A stretch of DNA of 64,000 nt from Vitis vinifera (GCF_030704535.1 NC_081807.1:2831001-2895000), one strand, 5' to 3'. Shown: positions 1 through 15,945, counted from the first letter of the stretch. Translations and numbers: made by a program. The notes: a model not told the origin generated them from the letters alone.

Positions 1-925
1 GCCCCAGTTGGACTAAGAAGCTCACCAACCCTGTTCCCAAGTTAGCTGTGATGATATCTTTTGTGTCTTCACCGAATGCGAAGTAGCCCAGCGCTCCAAA
101 TCCTCCGTACATCAATGAAATTGAAGCCATGGCCAAGGCCAGGACTTTCCCAAACTTTTCCCTCTCTTGGGTTTCTGATTCTATCGGCAAAACCATTCCC
201 ACACCTTCAAAGGCATAAACAGCCACGCCCAGGCCATAGAAGAACATTGATAAGCTCCCAACAGCCTCCACACTAGGTCTGTTTTTGAAGAAAATGAACA
301 CATCCTCAATCATCACCACTCCCATGGCTCCAACATCCACAATATCCGCGAAAATGCTCAGAGGAGCCATATGGGTCAGCGTTGAGATCGAGTTTAACCC
401 CAATTGGAAGGGGATACACCCCCAGATGTACACAGTCTTGGGCATCAATCCCAGGATCCGCGGGTGCAGATTCGTGGGTGTGGGCGAATTGAAAAGATTA
501 GCCAGAGTATTGGCTATAAAAATGAGATACCCAACACAGAACCCAGCTTGAGAGAGAACGAGCATGAGGTCGACGGCGAACCTCCCGACCGAACCGCAAA
601 CGATGAACCCTAGATCGCCGAACGAGGCAATATTCGTGAAACCCATAACGGATTCGAGCCTTCTGCGGGTGCGAACGAGGAGCATCATACAATGGTGGGT
701 GAGAGCGGCGACGGAGAACAGCATCAGAAGGCTGACGACCCACCCCGTCCTCTTGAAACAGTAAGGCAAACCCAGAACGCCGGCACCGACGACGGCTATG
801 AAAACGTTGGCGAAGGTCTTAGGTTGAGACGACAGAAGCTTGAGCTTGGGAAGGAGTGGCGCTTCTTCTGGTGACATAGGATTGAGGCCATGCGAGGACG
901 AGCTCGCTTCCTTGCTGAAAACCAT
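1..925 (-). CDS. AVT3: AVT3-type vacuolar amino-acid transporter (5' part, cut by window edge)
   Basis: One uninterrupted minus-strand frame of 308 codons starts at 925 and runs off the left edge. It begins MVFSKEASSSSHGLNPMSPE, an acidic soluble N-terminus, followed by the first membrane span, which carries FANVFIAVVGAGVLGLPYCF, the hallmark of the amino-acid/auxin permease (AAAP) fold. Further hydrophobic spans follow (for example around residues 125-145 and 240-260), with the conserved YAFEGVGMVLPIE segment near residue 245. Known AVT3 proteins are about 430 aa with 11 spans and export neutral amino acids from the vacuole, so roughly 120 C-terminal residues lie outside. The absence of introns matches the Arabidopsis AVT3 genes as I recall them. 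The start is the first in-frame ATG, and the leader probably reaches about 1140. A Mutator-like element begins 263 bp upstream of the start codon. AVT1 or AVT6 membership is less likely on sequence. Confidence 0.88.
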   Translation of the reverse strand, partial: MVFSKEASSSSHGLNPMSPEEAPLLPKLKLLSSQPKTFANVFIAVVGAGVLGLPYCFKRTGWVVSLLMLFSVAALTHHCMMLLVRTRRRLESVMGFTNIASFGDLGFIVCGSVGRFAVDLMLVLSQAGFCVGYLIFIANTLANLFNSPTPTNLHPRILGLMPKTVYIWGCIPFQLGLNSISTLTHMAPLSIFADIVDVGAMGVVMIEDVFIFFKNRPSVEAVGSLSMFFYGLGVAVYAFEGVGMVLPIESETQEREKFGKVLALAMASISLMYGGFGALGYFAFGEDTKDIITANLGTGLVSFLVQLG

Positions 926-1187
926 GGTTGGATCGATGAGAAAAAGAGGTCCGAGAGCAAGTTCTGGGAATCCGTGAATCTACGAATCTCCGCCAATGGA
1001 TTTCCCAGGATTCAGATCCCTCTGCAACTTTTTTTCCAGCAGATTCAGTAACCCATGCTGAAAATATGGTGCATGACTCCTCGAATCTCTGGCTTCTCTG
1101 CAACAGAACAGACCTTTCTGCATCTCTCCCCAAAACGCATCGTTTTATCATTTAATTTATTTATTTTTATTTAATTCAAATTTTAAA

Positions 1188-2686
1188 GGGAGAATTATCC
1201 GAATGGGTGGGTTAGAAAAAATAATGACTATGAAGATTCGCTTTTTTAGAGGACAATTTTACTCATAAATATGTTTTCTATATTATTTAGAAATAAATTG
1301 AGATTGTTAATGATGTGGGGCCTATATATGATGATAAGTGCAGGTTGATAAATGATGTGGGGTTCATACATGATGATAAGTACAGATTGAATCATCAATG
1401 GTACATTTTTCAACTTAAAAAAATTGTTGTCTCTTTTAAACAATTAACTGTTTAAAAATTTGCTATTTTTTTTTTTAAAAAATTGAGATTTTTAAAATAA
1501 CCTTGTAAAAAAAAAAATTAATATCTCATAAATAAAAATCATATCCTAAAGTTATTATATCGTTTTATATATAAAACATACAATTAAAAACTTTGTTATC
1601 ATAATATAATAAATAATTATTTTTTATGAGCACTTATCAATTGAATAATATATAAATATTCAATTGACTAACACACACCTATTAAATGGAATAACTCACA
1701 ATTATTTATTGGGTAATATAGCACGTGAAAAAAATTAAATAAAAATAAATTAAATTATGTTGTAATATATTGTAATGATAGTGTATTTATATTGTAAGCA
1801 TAATGCATTTATGTCGTACCTATATTTCATTATAAAAGTAATAATTCTAAAAATGTTTATTCATACTTTATTGGTATTAACACATCGTATTAATATATTA
1901 ACAACATTTATTTAATGTTTTGAAATTATTTAATAATTTTTGTATATATATAAACTACGTGAATTCAAATTAGTATTTCATTTGATTTCAGAAATTATTT
2001 ATGATATAGGTATGTTGTGAAATATGGTATGATCATACAAAATTACAATTTTTATAAAAAAATTCATAAATTTCTTAATTAGGTTTTATTGTAATGTAAG
2101 TGTATTTATATTGTAATTATAATATATTTTTGTTGTGCGTGTATTTTATAATAAAAGTAATAATCTTGAGGATCACCTTTTATACCTTATTAATATTCAA
2201 CATATCAAATATATTAACATCATCCAATGCATTGAAAAAAAAATTCATATGAAAATTAAAAAAAAATATTATATATATATATATATATATGAAAAAATAA
2301 TCATTTTTATTATATAATTATAAAACTTATTTTTTTCTTCATAAAATTAAAAATTAGAATAAAAATAAAAAAGGTAAAAAAACAATAAATGATATTTTGA
2401 AAATATTTTTTAAAAGTATTTTTGTTTTAAATAGTAAATTTAAATAACAAATTATATATAATTGTAAAGATTAAACCCAAAATTTTGATTTAAAATTTAA
2501 ATATCAATGAATATAATAAATATGAGACCCATGTATCATAATGTATTGACAAATTAAATGAAGTGCTTTAAATGATTTGAATTTTAAAAGTTTTAGTTAA
2601 ATGACAGTTTTGGTATATTAAGCCTATTAAAGTCCTCCTCAATAATTAATTGTTTTGCCCAGCCTACCCTTTTGGGTAATTCTCCC
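1188..2686. mobile_element. Non-autonomous Mutator-like TIR element, 1.5 kb
   Basis: The left end reads GGGAGAATTATCCGAATGGG. The right end, read on the minus strand, starts GGGAGAATTACCCAAAAGGG, and similarity continues for about 28 bp with about six mismatches. Both ends are flanked by the identical 9-bp word AATTTTAAA (1179-1187 and 2687-2695). A 9-bp target-site duplication is typical of Mutator-like elements. The interior is very AT-rich and has no transposase-like reading frame, so the copy is non-autonomous. Inside lie a two-copy 41-42 bp tandem repeat (1308-1390) and an (AT)n run (2269-2290). Since the flanking word is AT-rich, a chance match is possible but unlikely together with the inverted ends. 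Confidence 0.78.
1308..1390. repeat. Two-copy 41/42-bp tandem repeat inside the TIR element
   Basis: Copies at 1308-1348 and 1349-1390 share AATGATGTGGGG, then ATGATGATAAGT and CAG or CAGATTGA ends, with a handful of substitutions. This may be a subterminal repeat of the Mutator-like element. Confidence 0.75.
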
Positions 2687-5280
2687 AATTTTAAAAGAGT
2701 TTAGCACACAAATAATGTTTTTAAAAAAAATATTAAAATCATGTTTTGACGTTAAAAAAAAAAAATAATATATAAATGTTGATATGATAAGCACATAACC
2801 ATTTGATGATTCACTAATATTTTCAAGAGTGATTTAAATTAAGATTTAAAAAAAAATTACTTTAAATGCAAAATCTTAATTTTCTTTATTTTTTTTCATG
2901 AAAATCATCTTTCAAATTTGGTTATTAGAAAATACTAAGGAAAATAATTTTCTCATATTTTATTTTTTTGTAAAAAAATATTAAATAAAAATAAACATAA
3001 TTAAAACTAATTACAAATTTATGCATTTTAAAATAAACAAAATAAATTTAAAATAACAAAAAAAAATAATTTATTGAGTTTAAATCTATTTTTTATATTT
3101 TTCGGAACCAAACATAACTTAAGGAAAAATGTAAAAGAAAGAACATAAAATATAAAACAAAGTAAAATATGGATTTAAAGTTAATAAATTATATATATAT
3201 ATATAAACTTATTCTTTGGTGAAACCAAACATAAAAAATATTTTTTTTAACATTTTATTTTTCCTTATTACTTTTCATGAACTAAACATAGTTGATACAA
3301 CATTTAATGGTATTCGAGTAATAATTATTTATATTTTTTTCAATAAAATATGATAAAAAGTATTTCATTTATATTTAATTTTATATATATATAAAGACAC
3401 TTCTACGCTAATAATAGAGCACTTACTTTACACAAAACTAAGATAGCGTGCTTCTAAAGTTTTTGTGTGGGAAGTCATCTTTTTTCCTTTAGATTTTTTC
3501 AAAGAGAAACATGGTTGGTTTGATTAAAGCAAGGTTTTAGTTGGGGGCTCTTTTCTTAGTTTAAAGTGGGATTTCATAGTTTGTAATTTCACAAAAAAAA
3601 AAAAGAAAAAAAAGAAAAAGTCAACATTGGGATTCCTATTACATTTTTATTAAAGTTATGATTAACCAAATGAAAGATTTATACTTAGCTTTCTTCATTA
3701 ATTGATATCATGGATGAAGTCTACATTAAATCTTGGCAAATGTCGTGGTCTAATTTTATTTCCATACCGACAAAATAAAAATAAGAATGTGATTAAAATA
3801 TAAAAAATATTATCAAAATTAAAAATAGATTTATAATTATGATACCAAAAATATATATAAAATTAAAAGAAAAAAAAAATAAGTCTTCCATTGAAACAAA
3901 AGCAACCCTTCATCCAAGACCCCTAGATCTCAAATGGGTTGTTGTGTTTTCATGCAAGAAATTTTGATATCACAAGAAAATTCCCAAAAAGTACACACTG
4001 CCCATAATGTCAATATTTGTACAGTGACATCAAATATTCCTTGATATCATTCTGTGGGCTGAGTTGAACAAAGAAATTATTTGATCATTCTTGATTCAAA
4101 TTCTTGGTACAATCTCCAAGATAAGTATCAAAGCAACCTTTAAAAAAAAAGAAAAAAAAAAGAAAAAAAAAAGAAAAAGAAAAAAAACAGCCCATCAATT
4201 TGAATGATTCCTCAAAAGTAATCACTTCCCACATCCAAGAATATCTCAACATGACATAATTGGCTTTGTTCCTTTTTCAAGTATATATATATATATAAAG
4301 ATATAGTGTCATTATTTGAAGACATTGTCAAGCCCACAGGGCACATTCCCATCCAACCCAAAACATTTGATAAATTTACACATTTGAAGGTGCTATTTGG
4401 ACTTGGTCTTTACATAAAGAGTTATTTGGTTAAAATTTCGGAGCTTAATTTTGAAAATTTAACAACTCATTATTATTATTTTTTTAAATAATAATTATTT
4501 TTTAAATATATTATCAATACTTGAAATAAGTAAAAATATTTATATCAAAAATTGATTATTTTTCAAATAAAAATATAAGAAGAGACAAATTCATAAATAT
4601 AAAAAGTATTTTATCTATTTTAATCGATTATTTATTATGTAAATATATATTTTAAGAAGTGAGAACTTACAATAACTTTGAAAATAGGAAAATTGTATCA
4701 GAAAAGGGTATTATACTCACGTATTGATATTAGTATTGGATTATAATTAAAAAAATTTCAATGCATTTATTTGGTATTTATTGTACTTGTAATGTTAGTC
4801 ATTGAAAATGTATAACGAAATTCATGCTATTAGAGAAAGAAACATTCATGCTATTATAGATTAAATAAAAGTATGAAAAAAATGAAATTAAGATATTGTA
4901 AATTAGGTATAAGGCAATGACACGTAGGAAAAATATCATAATTATCCTTATCTTTCATAAATATATATATATATTTTTATTTACTTATCCAATGTCCACC
5001 AACTCCTAATACCAAATTTAACAAAATTCGTTGTCCATTTTGGGAGTTGGCATGTTGATGAAGAAGAATTGGATCTTTCAGTAAATCCAACCATGGATTT
5101 GAGGGTTTATGCTCAAAGGCAATGAGTTCCAACTAACACTCATCTCACTCACAACTCACACCAACCACTGAAAATAAAAACCCCAAAATTTATTTATTTA
5201 TTATAATTATAATAATTATTATTATTTCTGATTGTGATATTTTCAGTACATTTTTAAATTTTTTGTTTCTGATTTTTGTG
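2687..5280. other. AT-rich intergenic region with repeat remnants
   Basis: No gene is visible on either strand. The stretch contains A/T homopolymers, (AT)n runs near 3190-3205 and 4279-4296, an A-rich G-punctuated tract at 4141-4187, and the inverted pair of a dispersed element at 2924-3293. The short open frames here are low in complexity and match nothing I recognise. Confidence 0.7.
2924..3293. repeat. Inverted pair of a dispersed AT-rich element (related to 41744-42017)
   Basis: The segment 2924-3116 reads TACTAAGGAAAATAATTTTC and ends in GGAACCAAACATA. This parallels the reverse complement of the nested element at 41744-42017, including AAAATAATTTTCTCAT, AATTAAAAC and the AACCAAACATA type terminus. 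The adjoining 3117-3293 looks like a second copy in the other orientation, ending ATGAACTAAACATAG. Both are partial and diverged. Similarity was judged by eye. Confidence 0.5.
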
Positions 5281-6794
5281 CTTTCAATCGCGTATAGTGA
5301 ATGGCAGCAGTCTACAAGCTGTCTCTGACTCTGAGAACACGTGAAGTTTTTTTCACCTGTTTATTACTGGTACGAGCTCATCGTTGACTTCGTTTAGGGT
5401 TTTTCATTTTTTTGTGCGGCACCCACCTCCATGTTTGAGGGGAAATGAAATCGCCAAATTCAAGGAGGGAAAACATTGTGCTGACCCATTTTGGTTTTCG
5501 GGTACGTTTGATCCTTTTCGCATTATGGGTTTTCTTTGTTTCGAGTCTTCTTTGCTGGGTGTGTGTCTTCTCATCAGAATGCCTACCATGTGTTCATCAA
5601 AATTCCCCAGAAAAGTCCATTTGTTTGTCTATCTCAGGAAGAACCAATTGGATGTGATTTAGTTTATGGGGTTTTTTCGAGGTTTTTCATTTATTGTCGA
5701 TTGAATGGATTTTTTTTTACCTCATCTGACCCAGATCCATTTTTGAATTGAACTTAATCTGCATTTTTATCAGGTACTCTAGTTTGAAATTTTCTACATT
5801 TGTCAAATTTAATTTGCAATTGGGATATGTGGTTTGCTAGTTGACAGTTGCATTTTCATGGTTTTCTGGTGATTGTGGTTCCATTAACAGTTTTCTTTTT
5901 CATTTCTCGTGAATATTGGTTGTATAGAGTTCCTTTTAGTGCATTCCTGTTTTAGATGTTGGATAAAATGCTGTCTACCCTAAAGTATTTTGCTATGTTG
6001 ACTAGAGGGTAACTGCATTGCAATGAACAATGAATGACATGGATCCTAATATTTTTTTTTTCTTCAAAATTTTAATCTAGAAAATCATATTAGTCAATCT
6101 AGCATTGAATAGGATGTGGGTTGAAGTGGGAATTTAAGCAAACATTTGAAGATTTGAGGATTTCAGAATCAAAGCTTCTTGTGCTTATCCTTCGAGACAC
6201 AGAGCATCAAGACCTCTGGGGGTTATTCCAAGTCATTGGAGAGATTTCTATTATTTAGTTATTTACTTCCCATTTGGGCTATGCTGTGCGTAGTATCCAT
6301 CCTTTTACATGGATAATTTCCCACACCCTTGCTTAGGATGCTCCAAATAAAGGACTTGTTTGGTGGTGATGATAATCCTTGCTTATAACAAATTTTGGCT
6401 TCATTTTTACATTTTACCTAACCAGCCATAACAATGTTGTAAACTAGATAAATAGAACCAAGTTTGAGATAACCTGCTTGGGTTCCTTAAACGTTGTAAG
6501 TTGCTGTTGTATATCTGGTAAACCATTGGTACGTTGGAGTTATAGCTCTCTGTAATTTTTCTATCACTTTCAATTTTTTGGACACAGTTTACAAGCTACT
6601 AATTTGTTGTCCATATTACCATACGTTGACAGGAATGAGTTAGACACTCCATTTATACTTTTTATCCAGGTTTCGCTAGTATCTGGAAGGATTCTGAAGG
6701 CACGATCTTAGATTTGTTGAAAAGTGGCCGACCAAAAAACTACTGAAAAGGTGGAGCAGAAGTGTGCCTTTTGCACAGAGACTAATCCCAAAGC
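5281..6794 (+). promoter_or_regulatory. PHT4;6 gene leader with probable 5' UTR intron
   Basis: A non-coding leader precedes the phosphate transporter. A plausible splice acceptor (TTTTTATCCAG) lies near 6661-6671, and the sequence from there to the ATG at 6795 is less AT-rich. A donor such as the GGGTACGTTTG region near 5500-5510 could pair with it. A 5' UTR intron is an inference from these signals. No other gene is seen here. Confidence 0.45.
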
Positions 6795-8123
6795 ATGGGG
6801 AGGCTGAAATTTCCAAAGCGTTACTTGATTGTTATTTTGACGTTCATCTCCACATGTGTTTGTTATGTAGAGCGTGTGGGCTTCTCAATTGCCTATACCG
6901 TTGCTGCTGATGCTGCTGGGGTAAACCAATCAAGCAAAGGCACAATACTTTCTACCTTTTACTATGGGTATGCTTGTTCACAGGTGCCCGGAGGATGGGC
7001 AGCACAGAAACTAGGAGGAAGGCGTGTTCTTCTCCTCTCATTTGTGTTATGGTCGTTAACTTGTGCTTTATTCCCATTGGACCCAAATCATGTCAGGCTC
7101 ATAGTGATGGCCCGCTTGCTCGTCGGTGTGGCACAAGGGTTCATTTTCCCCTCCATCCACACTGTTCTTGCACAATGGGTCCCACCCCATGAAAGGTCTA
7201 GATCTGTTTCTCTCACAACTTCTGGGATGTACCTAGGGGCAGCTGCAGGAATGCTTGTACTTCCAAGCTTGGTGAAGTACAGGGGCCCCCAATCCGTATT
7301 TTTTGCTGAAGCAACATTAGGTGCAATGTGGTCTCTACTGTGGCTCAAATATGCCAGTGACCCTCCTCGAGCTGAATACCCAAAAGCCACTGCCTCTGGT
7401 TTTGGGGAATCATTGTTGCCAATGAGAGGAAGTCAGAAGGTAAAAGTGGAGAATGGAGGAAATTCTGTCAAAACTTCCAAAATCCCATGGAAGCGGATTT
7501 TCATTAGCTTGCCAGTTTGGGCAATTGTGGTGAATAATTTCACATTTCATTACGCCTTGTATGTGCTGATGAACTGGTTGCCCACATACTTTGAGCTAGG
7601 CCTCCGTCTTAGTCTTCAGGAAATGGGTTCTTCTAAGATGTTGCCTTATCTCAACATGTTCATTTTCTCAAACATTGGTGGGGTGGTTGCTGACCATTTG
7701 ATCACGAAGAGGATCATGTCTGTGACTAAAACCAGGAAGTTCTTGAACACCATAGGATTTATAGTAGCTTCTCTTGCGTTGATGGCACTTCCCACGTTCA
7801 GAACTTCTGGTGGGGCTGTGTTTTGTTCTTCTTTGGCTCTTGGTTTCTTGGCTCTAGGGAGAGCTGGGTTTGCTGTGAATCATATGGATGTTGCTCCAAG
7901 ATATGCAGGAATTGTCATGGGGGTTTCTAATACTGCTGGGACACTAGCTGGCATTGTTGGTGTTGACCTCACTGGCAAACTTCTTGAAGCTGCTCAAATC
8001 GCTAATTCTGATCTTTCAGGTCCAGAAAGCTGGAGATTAGTGTTTTTCATCCCAGGGTTGCTCTGCATTTTCAGTTCTTTTGTGTTCTTACTATTCTCGA
8101 CCGGGGAGAGAATTTTTGACTGA
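6795..8123 (+). CDS. PHT4;6: PHT4;6-type Golgi anion/phosphate transporter
   Basis: Intronless frame of 442 aa of the major facilitator superfamily (PHT4/ANTR, SLC17-like). The N-terminus has CYVERVGFSIAYT followed by NQSSKGTILSTFYYGYACSQ. The family loop WAAQKLGGRRVLL lies near residue 70, and VPPHERSRSVSLTTSGMYLG near residue 130 is characteristic. The C-half keeps NNFTFHYALYVLMNWLPTYF and GVSNTAGTLAGIVGVDLTGK, and the protein ends FSTGERIFD, as I remember for Arabidopsis PHT4;6 (432 aa). About 12 hydrophobic spans are visible, with a soluble loop near residues 195-235. It lacks the plastid transit peptide of other PHT4 members, consistent with the known Golgi location, where it returns phosphate released by glycosylation to the cytosol. 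The start is the first ATG with family-like sequence. Confidence 0.93.
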   Translation: MGRLKFPKRYLIVILTFISTCVCYVERVGFSIAYTVAADAAGVNQSSKGTILSTFYYGYACSQVPGGWAAQKLGGRRVLLLSFVLWSLTCALFPLDPNHVRLIVMARLLVGVAQGFIFPSIHTVLAQWVPPHERSRSVSLTTSGMYLGAAAGMLVLPSLVKYRGPQSVFFAEATLGAMWSLLWLKYASDPPRAEYPKATASGFGESLLPMRGSQKVKVENGGNSVKTSKIPWKRIFISLPVWAIVVNNFTFHYALYVLMNWLPTYFELGLRLSLQEMGSSKMLPYLNMFIFSNIGGVVADHLITKRIMSVTKTRKFLNTIGFIVASLALMALPTFRTSGGAVFCSSLALGFLALGRAGFAVNHMDVAPRYAGIVMGVSNTAGTLAGIVGVDLTGKLLEAAQIANSDLSGPESWRLVFFIPGLLCIFSSFVFLLFSTGERIFD

Positions 8124-10815
8124 GGGAGGCTGGTTCTGTGTAGATTCTGTGTGGCTTATGAATATTTTCATCAATGCCAGCATGAGCAAATATTGAAATT
8201 CAAGCACCAAAAAAGATTTGAAAGTGGTTTGCTTAATTGGATAGGTAGAAAACATCCGTTATTGATTTACCATTGTGAATCATGCAAAGCTTATTTCCTT
8301 GTATTGTTTAGACACCAATGCCCCAAGTGAGCCGGTTTTGTTACAACACGTGAAATATTGCCATTATCTTGGCATGTCCTGGTGCAATTGACAGATTATA
8401 CAGAAAAATTAGAAGTACCAGAAGATGAGCTCGAAACCTCCTGAACAACTGTTATGGCTGACTGGATTTTGTGACATGCTGCCAGTTTCTGCTTTCTGTT
8501 TTACCAGACATTATTGCAAGGACCCATTTAAATCATACCTAACTACATAATACTGCTGATATTTGTAGAACAGCAAACATTTAAGTTGTGGCTGAGTCAT
8601 AGAAGGCCATGAAGTTCTATTCTTAAGATATTTGTCATTGCTTTCTCTCTGTAGATCATGAAATTTCATTTACAGTCTTGGGAAAAAGCAATACAGGATC
8701 CAAGGTAATACGGCAAGGCTGTTCTTTTACAGTTTGTGGATGATGAACTCTAGTAGTTATAAAACCATTGGAGTGAAAATTTCTTTTGTCCATGGTTTGT
8801 GCTTTAACAATCCCCAGTCAAACTACGGTACTCCATACTTAGAAGGATGATTTTCTGCTTACATTCTTTTCTTTGTGCTGGTCCCTTGCATGACTCTATC
8901 TTTCAATGTAGAAGCTAGGTTAACTATCTTGACTATCTTACCATTGCATTCTCATTAGAATGGTCTTAAACTCTTCTAAGTGCTACTAAATGGCGTGTGT
9001 TAAACGTTGATCAGACAGTGATTACCAGCCACCCAGATCTTAAACAGGACTCCTTTTTTCAGCCATCAGTCCCTATAAAATTTGTCTAGCTCTCGTATAA
9101 AAAGGAAAGTTGCAAAAGACTATTATTTTTCTGGGTTTTTTTAGGCCCCACATTCTAATGAATAAATGTACAAGTTTTATAACAAGTACATAAGTTAAAG
9201 TTCCATTAGGATGATAGAGAAAGTTAAAATCCCATTAGGATAAGTAATGATGTTCTTGACCTATAGGCATGTTAAAAAGCAGGAGAAATCATCCACGAGT
9301 TGTGGCAGCATTGACCCACTTATAGTTTATGCATTTGTATGCCATGGCTTACCACTATGCAGCACCATCAAATTCTCAAATCTTACCTGCCCAGGAATGG
9401 AGTATTGTGATGGAAGTGATGGAACCATGTAAAGCTGTGGGCAACCCAACATTTGGTGGCTGTGGGCGTGATTATATTCACGGAATATTTCCTTTTTGGC
9501 ATGTTTTCAAATGCCGTATGGGACCTTTTCTTCGTAGAAAATGACATGCACAAATCACATTCAAGTGGTGAGGACAAAAAGGAAAAAAATGTTGTATTAA
9601 ACTCAACATTTTTTTTTTGCCTATGGCATGTGTTGAAATTTTGGGATCTGCAACTGGGAGAAGAAGGAGCCAAGCCGTCAATTTCACTCAACCAATCCAC
9701 CATGAGAAGAGGGCTCTCACCAGTTTTGGCCTTTCCACCACCATCAGAGTACTCTAGACAATATAAACCAAGTATATTATTTTTTCACGGTCCTGTTCAC
9801 TTCGGAAAACCATTGCTGCTCTCAAGAAGACAAAATCTGTTAAAGTTCCCTTCACATCCAACCAATCTGCAAGCGCCCAATTTTTCTTCATGCACCATCA
9901 TCCGTTTTGTCATCATCATCCTCACCGTCATAATACTAGAGTAATAAAACAAAAAACCCCACAGAAGGCTCCAACCAGCATCATCTTCTTCATGGTGTCT
10001 CCACTCATTTATTCATCATCACCACCACAAGCTCTCAATCCTCCCAAATTCCTGAGGTTGCCATGTTCCCACCCATATCTCCAAAGATTTTTTCACAATA
10101 GGGGTTGGTAGGTTTTCTAGTACCCTAAACAACACTAGTGGAAGCTGCAGATGCCAGATGCCAAGTTATTCCCTTTCCCTATCAACAAGTATTCTCATAA
10201 TTAAGAAATGGAAAGTCTCCACTGCTGAGCTCAGTGGATTCTTCACTTTCATGTGAAACTCAACCCATCTTCTTGTGAGTATTCTCCTTTTGTTCCCACT
10301 TTTTAATTTTATTGCCCTTTCATGGCCACTAAGCCTGTGATTCCTCTGCTATGCATCCTCCCTTTAACATGGTTGATCGTGTGCCTCCCTCATCTACCAC
10401 TGATTCCAAATACAAATTTTCCCCTACAGGCGAGTCATGCCTTGGAAACCCTGAAAGCACCTGAAATTTGGTTTCTCTTGAGTTATGCTTTGATGGGCAT
10501 TTCTTGTTTATCCAAGATGCTGGTTTAGTATGGAATATTTGTGCTTTTTTGGTCTGTCTGTTCCTTCTGGGGATGTGACTTCCTCTGCTCCTCTTTTAGT
10601 TATTTAATTGCAATTGGTATCTGCATGTTGGAAATTTAAATGGTCGCATCTTGTTCTTTAGGAATATTTCTTTAGCACATAATTGTAGTATTCCCGCTGT
10701 TCTAGTTTAGGGTCGCTTATAGGTCTGGTACTAATGGGTAAAAAATCCCTTGAGTGTTTGACAGAAATTAGTACATGGGGTTGATTATTCTATTTATTTC
10801 ACATTTCAATTCAAG
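8124..10815. other. Intergenic: PHT4;6 3' region and GLR upstream region
   Basis: The first few hundred bases are probably 3' UTR. Nothing between about 8400 and 9950 is recognisable as a gene on either strand. A longer open frame at 9453-9944 has no domain features and low-complexity composition. A short direct duplication (TTAAAGTTCCATTAGGAT versus TTAAAATCCCATTAGGAT) lies near 9197-9243. From about 9950 the sequence may hold the GLR leader, with possible splice sites near 10274 (GTGAGT) and 10815 (TTCAAG). Confidence 0.5.
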
Positions 10816-10848
10816 ATGTCTCTTTGGTATTGGAAATATGGTGGTTAG
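10816..10848 (+). promoter_or_regulatory. Upstream ORF in the GLR leader
   Basis: An ATG at 10816 opens a 10-codon frame (MSLWYWKYGG) that stops at 10848, 20 bp before the chosen GLR start at 10869. If the leader includes it, it could lower translation of the channel. A splice acceptor may lie directly before it (TTCAAG), so its presence in mRNA is not certain. Confidence 0.4.
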
Positions 10849-10868
10849 GTACATCATTTAGGATCACC

Positions 10869-14628
<3,760 letters not shown>

Positions 14629-15930
14629 TGGGAACACTTGTCTTTAATTAAACTAGTGCTGCCAGTCACAACTGTATCATCATTCCATACAATTTTCATC
14701 GAATGTCATTACCATGCTTTCCTTTTCCTTTCTTTTTCTTCCCTTTTTTCCCCTCCCTCGAGGCTGTATACTGTAGGTGTTTTGATTGTCAATACAAACA
14801 CACCATACTCAAATGTAGATCCTGAAATCCATATATGATAATGTCAGTTGAGGAATGATCAGAATCATTGATCATTTGTGAATCTTTTACAGTATATGGC
14901 TGCTCTGATTACTAAAGCTCTCTCTCCGGAATAGCCAACAGGTCTTGAGTTTAAGCCTTTCTACTATTTAAGTGTGAGGTAGAGGGGACAAGCCCATGTG
15001 ACCCAGGTGTCTAGGACTCTAAAGAGGGTGTGGGAGTTTGTAACAGAGTTTCAGACAACATATTCTGCAATGGAGAGATGGAGAAAGGGATGGTCTACAA
15101 TGGGGAAAGGTAGGGTCCTGGGTCCTGGTTCCATTTTAGTAACTTTTTTAAAAAATAATTTTCTGTTTCTAATACATTCTCTGGTAATGCGAGGTAAGCA
15201 TTATTCCAGTGCATGAAATGGAAATTATTTTCTCCAATATGCATTATTCTCCGTGAAAATAGGTTTTTTTTGTTCTCTTTTCATCCATAATTTGTAAATA
15301 GTGCATGTTTCGTTTCTTTCCTTAGAATTTAAATTTAAATTTTTAGTATTTAAGTCTAATTTATTTTTAGTTTTTTAGTTTGATCCCGTTTATTAACACA
15401 TTTTTAGGTCTTATTATTTGTACAATTTAATTGTACATATCCATATTATTCATAAACCACAATAATTTTATTTGTTTTGTCCATGTATTGCAGTCAAGCT
15501 AAATTTTCATATTTTTATTTATTTTCATCAATATTTTGGTCTCATTTATTTATATTTTTATTCAACGTCTTAAATCTCACCATATATATATATTTAACGG
15601 CTTAAATCTTTTGCTAATCATATATTTGAATTATTCACTTCCTTATTTGGTTTGCTATTAAAAAAAGGAAAAGAATGAAGTTACAGTTGCTTATTTGAAA
15701 TTAAAAGGGGAGATAAATAAATTTTAAAAGTAAAAAAAAAAATTATTTAGATTAAACATATTTTTAATTTTTTTTTCACTTTTTTCCTTTTTTTTTTCTT
15801 TTCCATTAAATGCAATCTTCATGTTTCATCTACCAAATAAATCAAAGAATTTACATCATAATAAAAAAAAAATACAAATTTGAGTGAAGGGTTATTTTAA
15901 TTATTAGATATTTAAATTTATTTATTTTTA
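14629..15930. other. Intergenic, GLR 3' UTR then AT-rich spacer
   Basis: About 14629-14900 is probably GLR 3' UTR. The rest is AT-rich with T runs and no frame I can connect to a protein family on either strand. Confidence 0.6.
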
Positions 15931-15945
15931 ATATATATATAAACC
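15931..15945 (+). promoter_or_regulatory. Candidate TATA box of the RING-H2 gene
   Basis: AATATATATATAAACC lies about 120 bp before the RING start codon at 16060, a normal distance for a TATA box with a short leader. The surrounding AT-rich sequence makes such words common, so this rests on position. Confidence 0.5.

Noticed and set aside
498-1151. Open frames on both strands over the AVT3 gene (for example 498-743 and 819-1151 minus)
   Set aside because: They are other frames of, or overlaps with, the real AVT3 frame that starts at 925, and they show no family features.
2135-2317. Short frame within the AT-rich element
   Set aside because: Ile/Lys/Tyr-rich translation of an (AT)n and A-rich run, without coding character.
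9453-9944. 163-codon plus-strand frame upstream of GLR
   Set aside because: No domain, no conserved-looking block, an AT-rich run in the middle, and it overlaps equally long frames on the other strand. Probably chance.
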